The position numbers and the translations under genes were made by a program. DNA of 64,000 nt from Bacillota bacterium (GTDB lineage Bacteria; Bacillota; Clostridia; Lachnospirales; Lachnospiraceae), in the NCBI GenBank assembly GCA_023439505.1, contig JAEXNR010000032.1:124001-188000 (forward strand), in the 5' to 3' direction. Every line of letters starts with the position of its first letter. Position 1 is the stretch's first letter. Shown here piece after piece: positions 25,344 to 33,863 of this stretch. The notes beneath the pieces are model-generated. The model saw only the letters and a list, made by a program, of their open reading frames with translations, made no database searches and was not told where the DNA came from.

Positions 25344-27119
25344 ATGGCGCACGAAATAGTAATGATTCAACAAATGGGAGATGCCCTCAGAAATACCGGA
25401 TATAAAAGTATTGAGAGTGCTGTTTCGGAAATTATTGATAATTCAATAGAAGCAAATGCAAAGGATATTTTCATCTTAGTTTCTGAATCAACTGATTCTA
25501 TAACTGGTAGAAAATATGTGTCTGAATTTGCTTTTCTTGACAACGGAACTGGTATGGATATTACGAAACTAGAATCGTGCTTGGGTATTGGCTTTACAAC
25601 TCGTGCTGACAGGAAAGGGATGGGGCGATTTGGAGTCGGACTACCGCAGTCATCTTTGCACGTCTGCCCTACTGTGGATGTGTATTCTTGGCAAAATGGT
25701 TATCAAAACTGTCATAAAGTTTTTCTTGATATTAACCTTGTGAGGTCCGGAGACCAAAAACAAATTGATGACCCTGTTAAAGCGCCAATACCAAGTATAT
25801 ATGAGAAATTCATTCACTATAAGACATTGGACAAACAGTACGATTTTAGTACAAGTGGAACTTTGGTACATTGGAAAAATTGTGACCGTGTAAGCCCTAA
25901 AACTGTGCATTTTCTGTTTAAAACTTTGGATTTTGCATTGGGGCAGAAATTCAGGTATTTAATTAAGGACAAAAAACACAATGTAAGACTTATTCAAATG
26001 GGAAATGAAGAATTTGCAGATGACATAATGCCTAATGACCCATTATTCTTAATGAAACCTAATTATGTTTTGGGCAATCCTGATGACCCTGAAAATATAA
26101 GCCCTCGAAAAAATGAAAATTGTAGTGAGCCATTGTTTGAGCCTTATTCTAATGACGAATTTCCACAGGGAATTGTTACAATACCGGTAAAATATCATGA
26201 CAAGGATACCCGTGAGACAAAAGAATCTATTGTAAAAGTAACTTTTTCTAAGGTTAGAGATATTTTTTATGATAAGACGGCAATGACAAAAGAACCAGGT
26301 GGTACTCCTACTGGAAAGCATGTTGCTAAGATGGAGGGCATTTCTGTTGTGAGAACCGGACGTGAGATTGATTTTGGTATGTTTGATTTCTATAAGAATA
26401 TTAATCAACCGCAGCATCGCTGGTGGGGTTGTGAAATCAGCTTTAATCCTGAACTTGATGAGGCTTTTGGTGTTGCAAATAATAAGCAACACGTTGAGCT
26501 AAAGGAGTTGAATCCGACAGATTATGTTGATGAAGAAGTGCAACCTATGTGGTTACAGCTCTATTCGATTATACATAACACCATCAATAAAATGTATAAC
26601 GAAAACAAAGTTACGAGAGATAAATCGCGTACTGTTGAGGATATCGTTACCCCTGCAAGTACGATAGTAAATACTGTCGAGGCTACAAACGAAACGGAAG
26701 GTGAAACTGATAGAATAAAAAATGAAACTCCGCAGGATGAGCTTATTGAAAAAAATAAAGAAGCTCTTAGTGAGCAAGGAGTAGAAAATGCGAGCGAGGA
26801 GCAAATTGTCGCTTATATGAAAAACAAGGTTAACATTGTTTATAAGGACTTAGGCCGAGGCCCGTTTTTTGATTATTCATTCAGTCTTGGCAGTTGTCAT
26901 ATAGATATCAACCAATCGCATATTTTTTATCAGAGATTTTTAACTGCGATTGAATCAAATACTGATATGAAGACAGCATTTGAATTGTTCATTGCCTCTT
27001 TTGTTAAAGCGGTTGACGAAAGAGTTGGTAATCCAAGAGAAATCTGTGACGATTTAGTGCAGGACTGGAACACAAAGCTCAGAAAATATATCAATGAGCA
27101 ATATGGTTACGGAAAATAA
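25344..27119 (+). CDS. GHKL (Hsp90/MORC-like) ATPase
   Basis: About 591 residues. The N-terminal ATP-binding domain of the GHKL fold shows the N-box SEIIDNSIEANAKDI, G1 box AFLDNGTGMD, and lid GMGRFGVGLPQSS. A transducer-like middle domain follows and then a helical, glutamate-rich linker (near 440-490). The last 100 residues end in FDYSFSLGSCHIDINQSH and a helical tail. GHKL proteins of this type clamp DNA by ATP-driven dimerisation. It is the last gene of the run; start at ATG 25344 fits GGTG spacing. I do not know a named bacterial system with this pair. Confidence 0.8.
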   Translation: MAHEIVMIQQMGDALRNTGYKSIESAVSEIIDNSIEANAKDIFILVSESTDSITGRKYVSEFAFLDNGTGMDITKLESCLGIGFTTRADRKGMGRFGVGLPQSSLHVCPTVDVYSWQNGYQNCHKVFLDINLVRSGDQKQIDDPVKAPIPSIYEKFIHYKTLDKQYDFSTSGTLVHWKNCDRVSPKTVHFLFKTLDFALGQKFRYLIKDKKHNVRLIQMGNEEFADDIMPNDPLFLMKPNYVLGNPDDPENISPRKNENCSEPLFEPYSNDEFPQGIVTIPVKYHDKDTRETKESIVKVTFSKVRDIFYDKTAMTKEPGGTPTGKHVAKMEGISVVRTGREIDFGMFDFYKNINQPQHRWWGCEISFNPELDEAFGVANNKQHVELKELNPTDYVDEEVQPMWLQLYSIIHNTINKMYNENKVTRDKSRTVEDIVTPASTIVNTVEATNETEGETDRIKNETPQDELIEKNKEALSEQGVENASEEQIVAYMKNKVNIVYKDLGRGPFFDYSFSLGSCHIDINQSHIFYQRFLTAIESNTDMKTAFELFIASFVKAVDERVGNPREICDDLVQDWNTKLRKYINEQYGYGK

Positions 27120-27377
27120 GAGGACACGATGAATTTGTTTCATGGTGGAATAAAGGGAGTTTTGCATAAGACCTTAATAATACTCAATCTAGTTTGTATA
27201 TTATAGTAATATATTACAAAAAATATGAGTAATTGTTTAAGAGTGTGTGATGTCTGTGTTATAAAAATGTTGAAAATTAGTATCTTATTTATTATAATAA
27301 TCATATGGTCTGAACTACTATGTCCCGAGGCGCCTCGTCTTATCCTTGCGGTAACTAGAATTATCCTCGTCGACAGT
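27120..27377 (+). other. End of the defence operon and junction
   Basis: A 24-codon frame at 27129-27203 (MNLFHGGIKGVLHK...) has AAGAGGA before it and may be the start of a lost gene. An AT-rich inverted repeat near 27194-27222 could end transcription. The perfect palindrome CGAGGCGCCTCG near 27326 is GC-rich against its surroundings. The second copy of the dispersed repeat begins at 27378. Confidence 0.4.
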
Positions 27378-27604
27378 AGAAAATGAAATAGAAAATCATG
27401 CGAAAGCATCTTAGAAAACAGACCTAGATAGGGCATTAAACCGCCCCGTCTCAGGTCTGTTTTTTTGTCTTTTCAATTACAGACCACGCGTAGCTTCTAA
27501 AAATTCAACACCTGAAAATCCATGAAAAATAAAAGTAGAATCCCCGAAAACCATCCCAGACTGCCCTGTTTTCAAGCTTCTCCGGTCTATTCCCGATTTT
27601 AAAA
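27378..27604 (+). repeat. Dispersed structured repeat, copy 2
   Basis: Same order and orientation as the copy after recR: TAGAAAATGAAATAGAAAAT, a perfect ATGC-GAAA-GCAT hairpin at 27400-27411, the long hairpin, then the 3' arm with ACCACGCGTAGCTTCTAAAAA and TCAAGCTTCTCCGGTCT. With copy 1 it brackets the accessory genes from 3.8 to 27.3 kb as a direct repeat. Confidence 0.8.
27420..27467 (+). terminator. Hairpin plus T-run in repeat copy 2
   Basis: CAGACCT (27420-27426) and AGGTCTG (27454-27460) with inner GGGC/GCCC, then seven T. Confidence 0.7.
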
Positions 27605-27659
27605 GAATGAAAAAGTAAATGAAAGCAAGAAGGAAAAGAAGAGAAAGAGAGAAGAAGGA

Positions 27660-27791
27660 ATGAAAGAAAACCAGAAGGATGAAATGAGCTTCCTCGGAAG
27701 ATTGTTGAGAGAAAACCTTAATGAAGATGAGCTTCGTTTGAGGATAAATGAGATTGCCCCGACGAGGCTAAAGAGAGTTACCCCACGATAA
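27660..27791 (+). pseudogene. Short remnant between repeat copies 2 and 3
   Basis: A 43-codon frame (DEMSFLGRLLRENLNEDELRL then INEIAPTRLKRV) follows the purine-rich end of repeat copy 2, as the Rpn-tail fragment follows copy 1. It ends just as copy 3 begins. It has a possible AGAAGGA site. It is most likely a fragment of a protein once carried between repeats. Confidence 0.35.
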
Positions 27792-27792
27792 G

Positions 27793-27890
27793 AAAAACAT
27801 GCGAAAGCATCTTCGCAAACAGACCTAGATAGGGCATTAAACCGCCGCGTCTCAGGTCTGTTTTTATCTTTTCAATTAGTTACCATGCGT
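27793..27890 (+). repeat. Dispersed structured repeat, copy 3 (5' half only)
   Basis: Contains the ATGC-GAAA-GCAT hairpin and the long hairpin (CAGACCT 27820-27826, AGGTCTG 27854-27860, five T), then loses likeness after TTTTCAATTA. The inner stem has one change (GCCGC for GCCCC), so the outer arms are better kept than the inner. Confidence 0.75.
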
Positions 27891-27933
27891 AAATAAACTA
27901 ATTAATACTGGAACGGATTTGGTTGTAGTATTA

Positions 27934-27963
27934 TTGGTATGCGATGAATAACATACCGTATTG
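27934..27963 (+). repeat. Hairpin block left of tnpC
   Basis: TTGGTATGCGATGAATAACA and on to TATTG, with GGTATG/CATACC forming a hairpin. It aligns, in direct orientation, with 29706-29736 (TTGGTAAGCGATGAATAGCT..., hairpin GTAAGC/GCTTAC). The changed arms keep pairing, which suggests the fold is under selection. Confidence 0.55.
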
Positions 27964-27989
27964 TCCAGTACCCCTTGGTATCCAAAGTC

Positions 27990-29702
27990 CTAAATCGGCA
28001 GTGGTTCATGCTTTTTCGCTGTTATGTTTTCAACATCAATCAAACCTGTACAATGCTCCTTTATAAAATCACTCCATGGAAGCAACTGTTCTACACCTTC
28101 GGGCTCATTTTTGTAGTCCGGCATATATAGAAGTACCATGTAAAGATACTGGAACACGTTCAAGTTGTTTGCTTTCGCTGTTTCAATTATGCTGTACATG
28201 ACAGCACTTGCATTTGCCCCAGCAACCGATGTATGAAATAGAAATGCCTTGCGTCCTATCGCATAGCTCTTCGCTCTGCGCTCGGCCGCATTGTTTGAAA
28301 TCTCACATCGCCCATCTTTCATGTAATTACAGAGTGTTTCACGGTGATTCAGGGCATAGTTCACCGCTTTCTGAAGTTTGCTTCCTCCTAATGGCTGCAT
28401 GGTGTCAAGCCAGTTCCAGAAACCGCTCCACACAGGTGTCTCTAGTTCTTCACGCTTTGCTTTTCGTTCATCAGTAGGAAGTCCTTTTAAATTCCTCTCG
28501 ATGTAGAAAAGCTTATTGCAGTAGGCAAGACCGATTGCAGCAGGTATCATATGTTCCTGTTCAGTCTGATCCGGAATGACTGGGTCATCCATCCTGGTTT
28601 TCGAATTGATATCCAGAAGCTGAATGCTTTTTCTCCGTTCCGCCGGCACTGCCTCATAAAACTTTCTGCGGCAATGAGCCAGACAGCAGACCAGAATAAC
28701 ATCAGCCACCTTATTATATCCTTGGTATCCATCGCATTGAAGAAGACCGGTAAATCCATCTAGAAAATCCCGGGCATATTTCCCGGCACGCCCCTCTGCA
28801 TAGTCGTAGAGGATGATGGGCGGTAAACTGTCACTTCCGGTCAGAAAGATCCACATATAGGAGATGGATTCTGCACTTTTTCCTTCCTCACGCAATACCT
28901 GACATGTAGTTTCATCTGCATGCAGTATATCACGTTGGATCAGATGCTCATGCATCCTTTCATAAAGCGGATAAAAATAATTCTCTGCACAGTATATGAA
29001 CCAGTTTGCCATGGTCTCCCTTGGAAGGCGAAATCCAAGCTCCGCCATGCCGGATTCCTGTCTATAATAAGGCATACCCATAAAACACTTATCAAAGATG
29101 ATATAGGCGACAGATGATGCAGATGCCGGACTGTGTGGAAGTAATGCCTGGTAGACCGGAGCCTTTACAACGGTTCCATCCCCATCCTTTTTACATTTTG
29201 GGCAAATGGCAACTTCCTGCATCAGACGAATTCTCTCCACTTTTGCAGGCGTAATTCTGATTTCTTCCCTGACGGATGTATACGTCATCGTTATCATGTC
29301 ACTGTTATAGTAATCACAGCGGCGCTGCTCCTCTGTTAGTGGAATCTTTACTTCTCTGATCGGAAGATTTGCGTAAAGGTCATCTCTTTTTGATTTCGGT
29401 TTGCGTTCCCGTGTATGTTCTTTTACTGTAACTGGTGATTTTCTCCCAGCAGGATCAATTTCAGTCACATCTTCCTTTTTAATGAGGGTTCTTTCGGATG
29501 CGGTACCAAAAAGCTGTCGTTTGAATTCACGAAGTGTTTCCTCCAGATTTGCTCTCAGTGACTGGAGCTCACCAACAAGCTTGCGAAGTTCAGCGATGGT
29601 TTCATCTTTCTCTGCCATACGGGCATCTTTTTCAGCCACAAAAGCATTCTGTGCCTGTATATAATTCTGCTGCTGCTCGACAACCGTCTGCAACAGTTTC
29701 AT
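27990..29702 (-). CDS. IS66-family transposase TnpC
   Basis: 570 residues, usual length for TnpC. N-terminal coiled coil (AEKDARMAEKDETIAELRK), IS66 zinc-finger segment with CPKCKKDG near 197, then the DDE core: ILHADETTCQVL, LLQCDGYQGYNKV with ACLAHCRRKF, and EISNNAAERRAKSYAIGRK with the catalytic Glu. The C-terminal IS66 extension (ANNLNVFQYLYMVL) is kept. No frameshift is seen, so it could be active. Ribosome site is poor, as is usual in IS66. Confidence 0.93.
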   Translation of the reverse strand: MKLLQTVVEQQQNYIQAQNAFVAEKDARMAEKDETIAELRKLVGELQSLRANLEETLREFKRQLFGTASERTLIKKEDVTEIDPAGRKSPVTVKEHTRERKPKSKRDDLYANLPIREVKIPLTEEQRRCDYYNSDMITMTYTSVREEIRITPAKVERIRLMQEVAICPKCKKDGDGTVVKAPVYQALLPHSPASASSVAYIIFDKCFMGMPYYRQESGMAELGFRLPRETMANWFIYCAENYFYPLYERMHEHLIQRDILHADETTCQVLREEGKSAESISYMWIFLTGSDSLPPIILYDYAEGRAGKYARDFLDGFTGLLQCDGYQGYNKVADVILVCCLAHCRRKFYEAVPAERRKSIQLLDINSKTRMDDPVIPDQTEQEHMIPAAIGLAYCNKLFYIERNLKGLPTDERKAKREELETPVWSGFWNWLDTMQPLGGSKLQKAVNYALNHRETLCNYMKDGRCEISNNAAERRAKSYAIGRKAFLFHTSVAGANASAVMYSIIETAKANNLNVFQYLYMVLLYMPDYKNEPEGVEQLLPWSDFIKEHCTGLIDVENITAKKHEPLPI

Positions 29703-29705
29703 TTG

Positions 29706-29736
29706 TTGGTAAGCGATGAATAGCTTACTATTATTG
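29706..29736 (+). repeat. Hairpin block right of tnpC
   Basis: Contains the perfect hairpin GTAAGC (29709-29714) GATGAATA GCTTAC (29723-29728). Direct-orientation partner of the block at 27934-27963. GTAAGCG is also how IS66 terminal repeats often start. Confidence 0.55.
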
Positions 29737-29794
29737 CGTCAGCTTGTCATGTTAAGGATTTCTTTTTTCATGATGGGTTTTTAAACACTGTCTG

Positions 29795-29864
29795 CAATTA
29801 ATAGTAGAATTCATTAAGAATGTGGTGTAAAATGGAAATTATTATCAACAAAAAGCATTGAACC
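29795..29864 (+). repeat. Second dispersed repeat, copy A (about 70 bp)
   Basis: CAATTAATAGTAGAATTCAT, then a stretch with GGTGTAAAATGGAAATTAT and AAAAAGCAT, aligns with 46578-46654 with few changes. Each copy lies shortly ahead of a gene (a kinase here, GrpB there). It may be a shared promoter module or remnant of a mobile element. Confidence 0.6.
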
Positions 29865-29934
29865 TTTAGTAGAAGTATTAAGTAATTTATTATTTTGAAT
29901 GCTGAAAAATGGGAGGCATTTGAGGGGAGTAAAG

Positions 29935-30897
29935 ATGGATATGGAAGTCTTGGTTCATGAAGTGCTGTTAGAATATGAGTTTGAAAATCCACTGCTTACA
30001 TTGATACGTCATAATGAGAATATAACCTATATGGTTCAGGATAATGGTAATAAATATGTTTTACGTATTAGAAAGCCTGTAGATGGCTTTAATAGTGATA
30101 TTTTCGATTCAGAATACTCTTTATATGAGCTGATGGAAGATGAAGTAAAGATAATTAATCATGCGAGAACGATGTCAGGGCTTAAGCTCCAAAGACCAAT
30201 TAGAAATAAAAGAGGCGAATTGGTAAGTAGTCTAAGTGATGGATATCCTGCCTGTGTTCTGGAATGGATAGAAGGCTGCGTGATAAATGAAAAGAGCTTC
30301 ACTGAGGAAGAGGCAAAGTCTTTAGGTGCAATGGTAGCACAACTGCAAAAAGGTTTGAAAGGATTGGAAAGCAATCTAAAGAGGTTTACATATACCGAAA
30401 AGCTTATTATTCCTATGAAGGAACAGCTCGCGAATGCAATTTATAAAGAACAGCTTTTAGAAAATCAGGCAAACCTGATGATGGTAGCGCTTGATGTAAT
30501 AGGGGAAAGAATGCATGAGTTAGAAATGATACCTGAGGCATCTGGAATGATACACGCAGATTTAGGTCTATCAAACATTATCATATCGGAAGAGGGATTT
30601 ACCCCCATTGATTTCTCACTATCAGGATATGGTTATTATTATATGGAAGTTGCAATGATGATGAGTAATTTTAATGATAAGAAGATTCGTAGCTTGATTA
30701 AAATGGGATATGAGCAGGAAAGTGGTCAGGAAGTGCCAGTTTGTTATATTGATGCATTCTTTGCATTTTGTGTACTTTTGTACATTTGCTCCCAACATGA
30801 TAAGGCCTATAAGGAGGATTGGTTTTCGGGAGCGATAAATCGTTGGTGTAATACAATTTTTACACCGCTTATAAATGGAGATGAATATGTTCTATAA
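29935..30897 (+). CDS. APH-family phosphotransferase
   Basis: About 320 residues with the aminoglycoside phosphotransferase/choline kinase fold: YVLRIRKP (ATP-site Lys/Arg strand), CVLEWIEG (hinge), the Brenner motif MIHADLGLSNIII near 210 and the metal-binding IDFSLSGYGYYY. The start at 29935 follows GGGGAG; the longer frame from 29899 lacks a good site. Substrate unknown; such genes often modify sugars or small molecules, not always antibiotics. It stands alone, as do the genes that follow. Confidence 0.8.
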   Translation: MDMEVLVHEVLLEYEFENPLLTLIRHNENITYMVQDNGNKYVLRIRKPVDGFNSDIFDSEYSLYELMEDEVKIINHARTMSGLKLQRPIRNKRGELVSSLSDGYPACVLEWIEGCVINEKSFTEEEAKSLGAMVAQLQKGLKGLESNLKRFTYTEKLIIPMKEQLANAIYKEQLLENQANLMMVALDVIGERMHELEMIPEASGMIHADLGLSNIIISEEGFTPIDFSLSGYGYYYMEVAMMMSNFNDKKIRSLIKMGYEQESGQEVPVCYIDAFFAFCVLLYICSQHDKAYKEDWFSGAINRWCNTIFTPLINGDEYVL

Positions 30898-31063
30898 AAT
30901 ATAAAAATGATTCTCTAAAGTACAGACAATAGCGGGAAATATTTTTAGCAAGAATATTATCTAATACTTCGATATATTAAATTCCATAATCCCCCTAATA
31001 GAGAGTGCTGATTTTTTTTCTTGAGGCATTAAATGATAAGTCAGAATTTGAAAGCGAGCTATA

Positions 31064-31552
31064 ATGATGAATATAGAATTTAAGAGTTTCAGTAATTTTT
31101 CAAGAGGAATATTATATAAACAACTGGTAGATAGTTATTCTTTTGATAGTAAATGGCAAGAGTACTTTGACAAAGACTGGAAAGACTATGATGAATTCTT
31201 CTACGATAATTTACAATTTACTAATAATTGTGGTTTTGTTAGCACTTTGAACGGCGAACCAATAGGGCATATTTCATGGGATCCTAGAAATTTGCCCGAA
31301 TATGTAGCAATAGGTCATAACTGTATTGCATCTAAATATAAAGGAAATGGCTATGGGAAAAGACAATTACAAGAGGCGGTTAATAGAATTCGACAGTATG
31401 ATGGGCTGAAAAAAATAATTGTTGGTACAAATAGTAATCTAGTCGCACCACATAATTATGAGAGTGTTGGTTTTAAGCTTTGTCAAAGAAGGAAAAATGA
31501 AAGCGATACTTTATTTTCCGGTGATTATCTTGACTATGAAATAATTCTATAA
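31064..31552 (+). CDS. GNAT-family N-acetyltransferase
   Basis: 162 residues. Motif A for acetyl-CoA is EYVAIGHNCIASKYKGNGYG followed by KRQLQEAV, preceded by the strand PIGHISWDP and followed by GTNSNLVAPHNYESVGFKL. The acyl acceptor cannot be told. An ATG at 31064 or 31067 could be used; the ribosome site is weak. One of a row of single-gene units in the same direction. Confidence 0.85.
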   Translation: MMNIEFKSFSNFSRGILYKQLVDSYSFDSKWQEYFDKDWKDYDEFFYDNLQFTNNCGFVSTLNGEPIGHISWDPRNLPEYVAIGHNCIASKYKGNGYGKRQLQEAVNRIRQYDGLKKIIVGTNSNLVAPHNYESVGFKLCQRRKNESDTLFSGDYLDYEIIL

Positions 31553-31680
31553 CATGATGATAAATTCCAGGTTATAAAGAAGATTAGCTCGCATTCGTCT
31601 TGGACTTTGAATATGTCACTTTGTATGTTAAGTGATGATACATATAGTTTGTATGAAAAAATAATGAGAGGAATGGAACA

Positions 31681-32580
31681 ATGATAGATATTCCGATATA
31701 CGACACTTTCTCTAAAATTGAGCCGATTACGAAAGGTATGTCAGGAGATAAAAAATATTATATTGAAACAGTGGATGGAAACTATTTATTACTTCGTATT
31801 GCAGATTCTTCTGAGTATGTACAGAAAAAGACCGAGTATGAAGTAATGAAAGAAATGTATTCACGAAATGTGCCGATGCCTTACCCTGTTGATTTTGGTA
31901 TTTGTGACAATGAGAAATCTGTGTATACACTGCTTAGTTGGATTGAGGGAGTTGAAGTAGAAACTATTTTACCTTCCTTATCACCTAAAGAACAATATCA
32001 ATTAGGTTTAGAATCAGGTGAAACACTTAGAAAGATACATACAGTTCAGGCAGGAGATGCTGTTTCTGACTGGTCTGAGCGATACTACACTGTTATAAAT
32101 CCTCGCATAGAAGCGTTTCACTCCGAAGGTGTTCGCTTTCCTGGAGACAACATCATTTTAAGTTATCTTGAAAGGAATAGAGAATTACTGGACAATCGTC
32201 CTCAATGTCGTCATCACGGAGATTACCATATGGGCAATATGATAAAAACTGCATCCGGACATTTATCGATTATTGATTGGCATACGGTTGATTTTGATAA
32301 TTATGGAGACCCATGGTATGAGTTTAACCGTATCGGTACCAAGTGTGCGGAATTTGCATCAGGGCAGATTAATGGTTATTTTAACAATGAAGTACCTGAA
32401 AAGTTTTGGAAACTATTAATGTATTATCTTTCTGCAAGTGCTATAACTTCTATAGTATGGGCAAAATATTTTGCTCTGGATGAACTACCTGCTATTTTAA
32501 AGATGAATACAGACATACTGTATTGGTTTGATAGTATGATAAATCCTGTTCCAACATGGTATCTTAAGGAGTTTTGCTGA
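31681..32580 (+). CDS. APH-family kinase (aminoglycoside phosphotransferase-like)
   Basis: 299 residues, with ITKGMSGDKKYYIETVDG (glycine loop), LLLRIAD (Lys strand position), TLLSWIEGVEVE (hinge), CRHHGDYHMGNMI (catalytic loop) and LSIIDWHTVDFDNYGDP (metal site), so all catalytic parts are kept. Nearer to drug-modifying kinases in layout than the gene at 29935, but the substrate is unknown. GAGAGGA lies before the ATG. Confidence 0.85.
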   Translation: MIDIPIYDTFSKIEPITKGMSGDKKYYIETVDGNYLLLRIADSSEYVQKKTEYEVMKEMYSRNVPMPYPVDFGICDNEKSVYTLLSWIEGVEVETILPSLSPKEQYQLGLESGETLRKIHTVQAGDAVSDWSERYYTVINPRIEAFHSEGVRFPGDNIILSYLERNRELLDNRPQCRHHGDYHMGNMIKTASGHLSIIDWHTVDFDNYGDPWYEFNRIGTKCAEFASGQINGYFNNEVPEKFWKLLMYYLSASAITSIVWAKYFALDELPAILKMNTDILYWFDSMINPVPTWYLKEFC

Positions 32581-32651
32581 ACAAAGTTATCATTGAACCA
32601 GAAATCAGTATTTGATGTGCTGGCAATGTATATCGGGAGGAAGGTAAATTT

Positions 32652-33434
32652 ATGTCAATAATTAAAGGGTTGGAATGGACATTTAATACAGAAGCAAAAA
32701 AGTATGAAAAAATGCGACCAGGATATGTTTCGGAGTTGTACGAAGATATTTATAACTATATTCCAATTGATAAATCCAGTAATGTTGTTGAAATTGGTAT
32801 TGGAGGAGGACAAGCAACGTTGCCAATTTTAAAAACTGGTTGTACGTTAACCGCCGTGGAATATGGTAAGAATTTAGCTGAATTATGCCGTCACAAATTC
32901 AATGAGTTTTCAAGCTTTTCGGTTATAGCAACAAAATTTGAAGATTTTGTATGTGATAATAATTTATGTGATTTAATCTACTCTGCATCTGCGTTCCACT
33001 GGATACCAGAAGATGTCGGATACATGAAGGTATATAAAATGCTGAAAAGTGGCGGTGTCTTTGCTCGTTTCGCTAATCATCCATACAAGGATAAAGGCAG
33101 AGAAGAAATTCATGAAGCACTTCAAAGAATATATGCTAAATATATGCCCGGTTCTCTTGCCACTTACGAATACAGTATAGATGATGCGAAAAAGCGTGCA
33201 GAGATAGCATTGAAATATGGGTTCACTGACATAAGCTATAAATTATATCATAGGACAAGAACTTTTACGGCAAAGGATTACATATCACTTCTAGGTACTT
33301 ATTCCGACCATATTGCGATTGAGGAGAATATAAGAAATAAATTTTTCTTGGAAATAGAAGAAGCGATTGATAATTTAGGCGGTCAAATCACAATATATGA
33401 TACCATTGATTTACAACTTGCAAGAAAACCATAA
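32652..33434 (+). CDS. Class I SAM-dependent methyltransferase
   Basis: 260 residues. Motif I is VVEIGIGGGQATLPIL near 49-64, the acidic strand end is TAVEYGKNLAEL, and the catalytic-side strand is CDLIYSASAFHWI. The FHWI and later KSGGVFARF segments are typical of the ubiE/trans-aconitate methyltransferase group. GGGAGGAAGG precedes the ATG. Substrate unknown. Confidence 0.87.
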   Translation: MSIIKGLEWTFNTEAKKYEKMRPGYVSELYEDIYNYIPIDKSSNVVEIGIGGGQATLPILKTGCTLTAVEYGKNLAELCRHKFNEFSSFSVIATKFEDFVCDNNLCDLIYSASAFHWIPEDVGYMKVYKMLKSGGVFARFANHPYKDKGREEIHEALQRIYAKYMPGSLATYEYSIDDAKKRAEIALKYGFTDISYKLYHRTRTFTAKDYISLLGTYSDHIAIEENIRNKFFLEIEEAIDNLGGQITIYDTIDLQLARKP

Positions 33435-33488
33435 TTTTCTGTTACGAGATTACGACCGAAAATCATGATTATGTAAAGGATAATACTT

Positions 33489-33761
33489 ATGACATTAAAT
33501 GACTATACCACAGAAGTGCGTGAATTCCTGTCAAAGATGAATTCAGATAATGAAAATAGTCAGCAAAAAGTTGATTGGTTAAAAGAAAAATTTGATCTGT
33601 TACAATCAACTTAAGAAAAGGCGGACATGTCTAAAATGCAGCATCAAGTTCATGATATGATGTTGATTTTGTTTGAAATCGTAGCAGCTAATAACCTTGA
33701 TTTAGATTGTGAGTGGCAGGCAGGTATGAAAAGAAAATGTGAAAAGTATCTGAAGGAATAG
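33489..33761 (+). pseudogene. MazG-like small protein with in-frame stop
   Basis: An ATG at 33489 opens 41 codons (TLNDYTTEVREFLSKMNSD...), then a TAA at 33612, then the same frame goes on for 49 codons (MSKMQHQVHDMMLILFEIVA and LDCEWQAGMKRKCEKYL) to a TAG at 33759. The whole of 90 codons has the look of a short MazG-like nucleotide pyrophosphohydrolase family member. A single base change (for example CAA to TAA) would explain the break. The region 33435-33863 holds nothing else. Confidence 0.55.
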
Positions 33762-33863
33762 ACAGATTGCTATAATGCATAATCAAATAGCTGGGCTGGT
33801 TTCCATCGATTTTGGTGGTGATAGCGAAATTAAAAACTAATTTGAAGTTGTAGGAGGACATAT

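Larger units (their letters stand above)
27934..29736 (+). mobile_element. IS66-family insertion element (tnpC only)
   Basis: A full-looking IS66 TnpC gene lies on the minus strand without the tnpA and tnpB genes usual for IS66, like the ISBst12 subgroup or a truncated copy. Both flanks carry a related 30-base hairpin block, in the same orientation, given as repeats below. I could not fix the terminal inverted repeats or a target duplication, so the limits are approximate. Confidence 0.6.

Noticed and set aside
7606..27119. Calling the operon BREX
   Set aside because: Only the large ATPase is BREX-like; no PglX methyltransferase, PglZ, BrxA, BrxB or BrxL is seen.
27129..27203. Small gene after the GHKL ATPase
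   Set aside because: Only 24 codons with no conserved look; noted in the junction entry and not called a gene.
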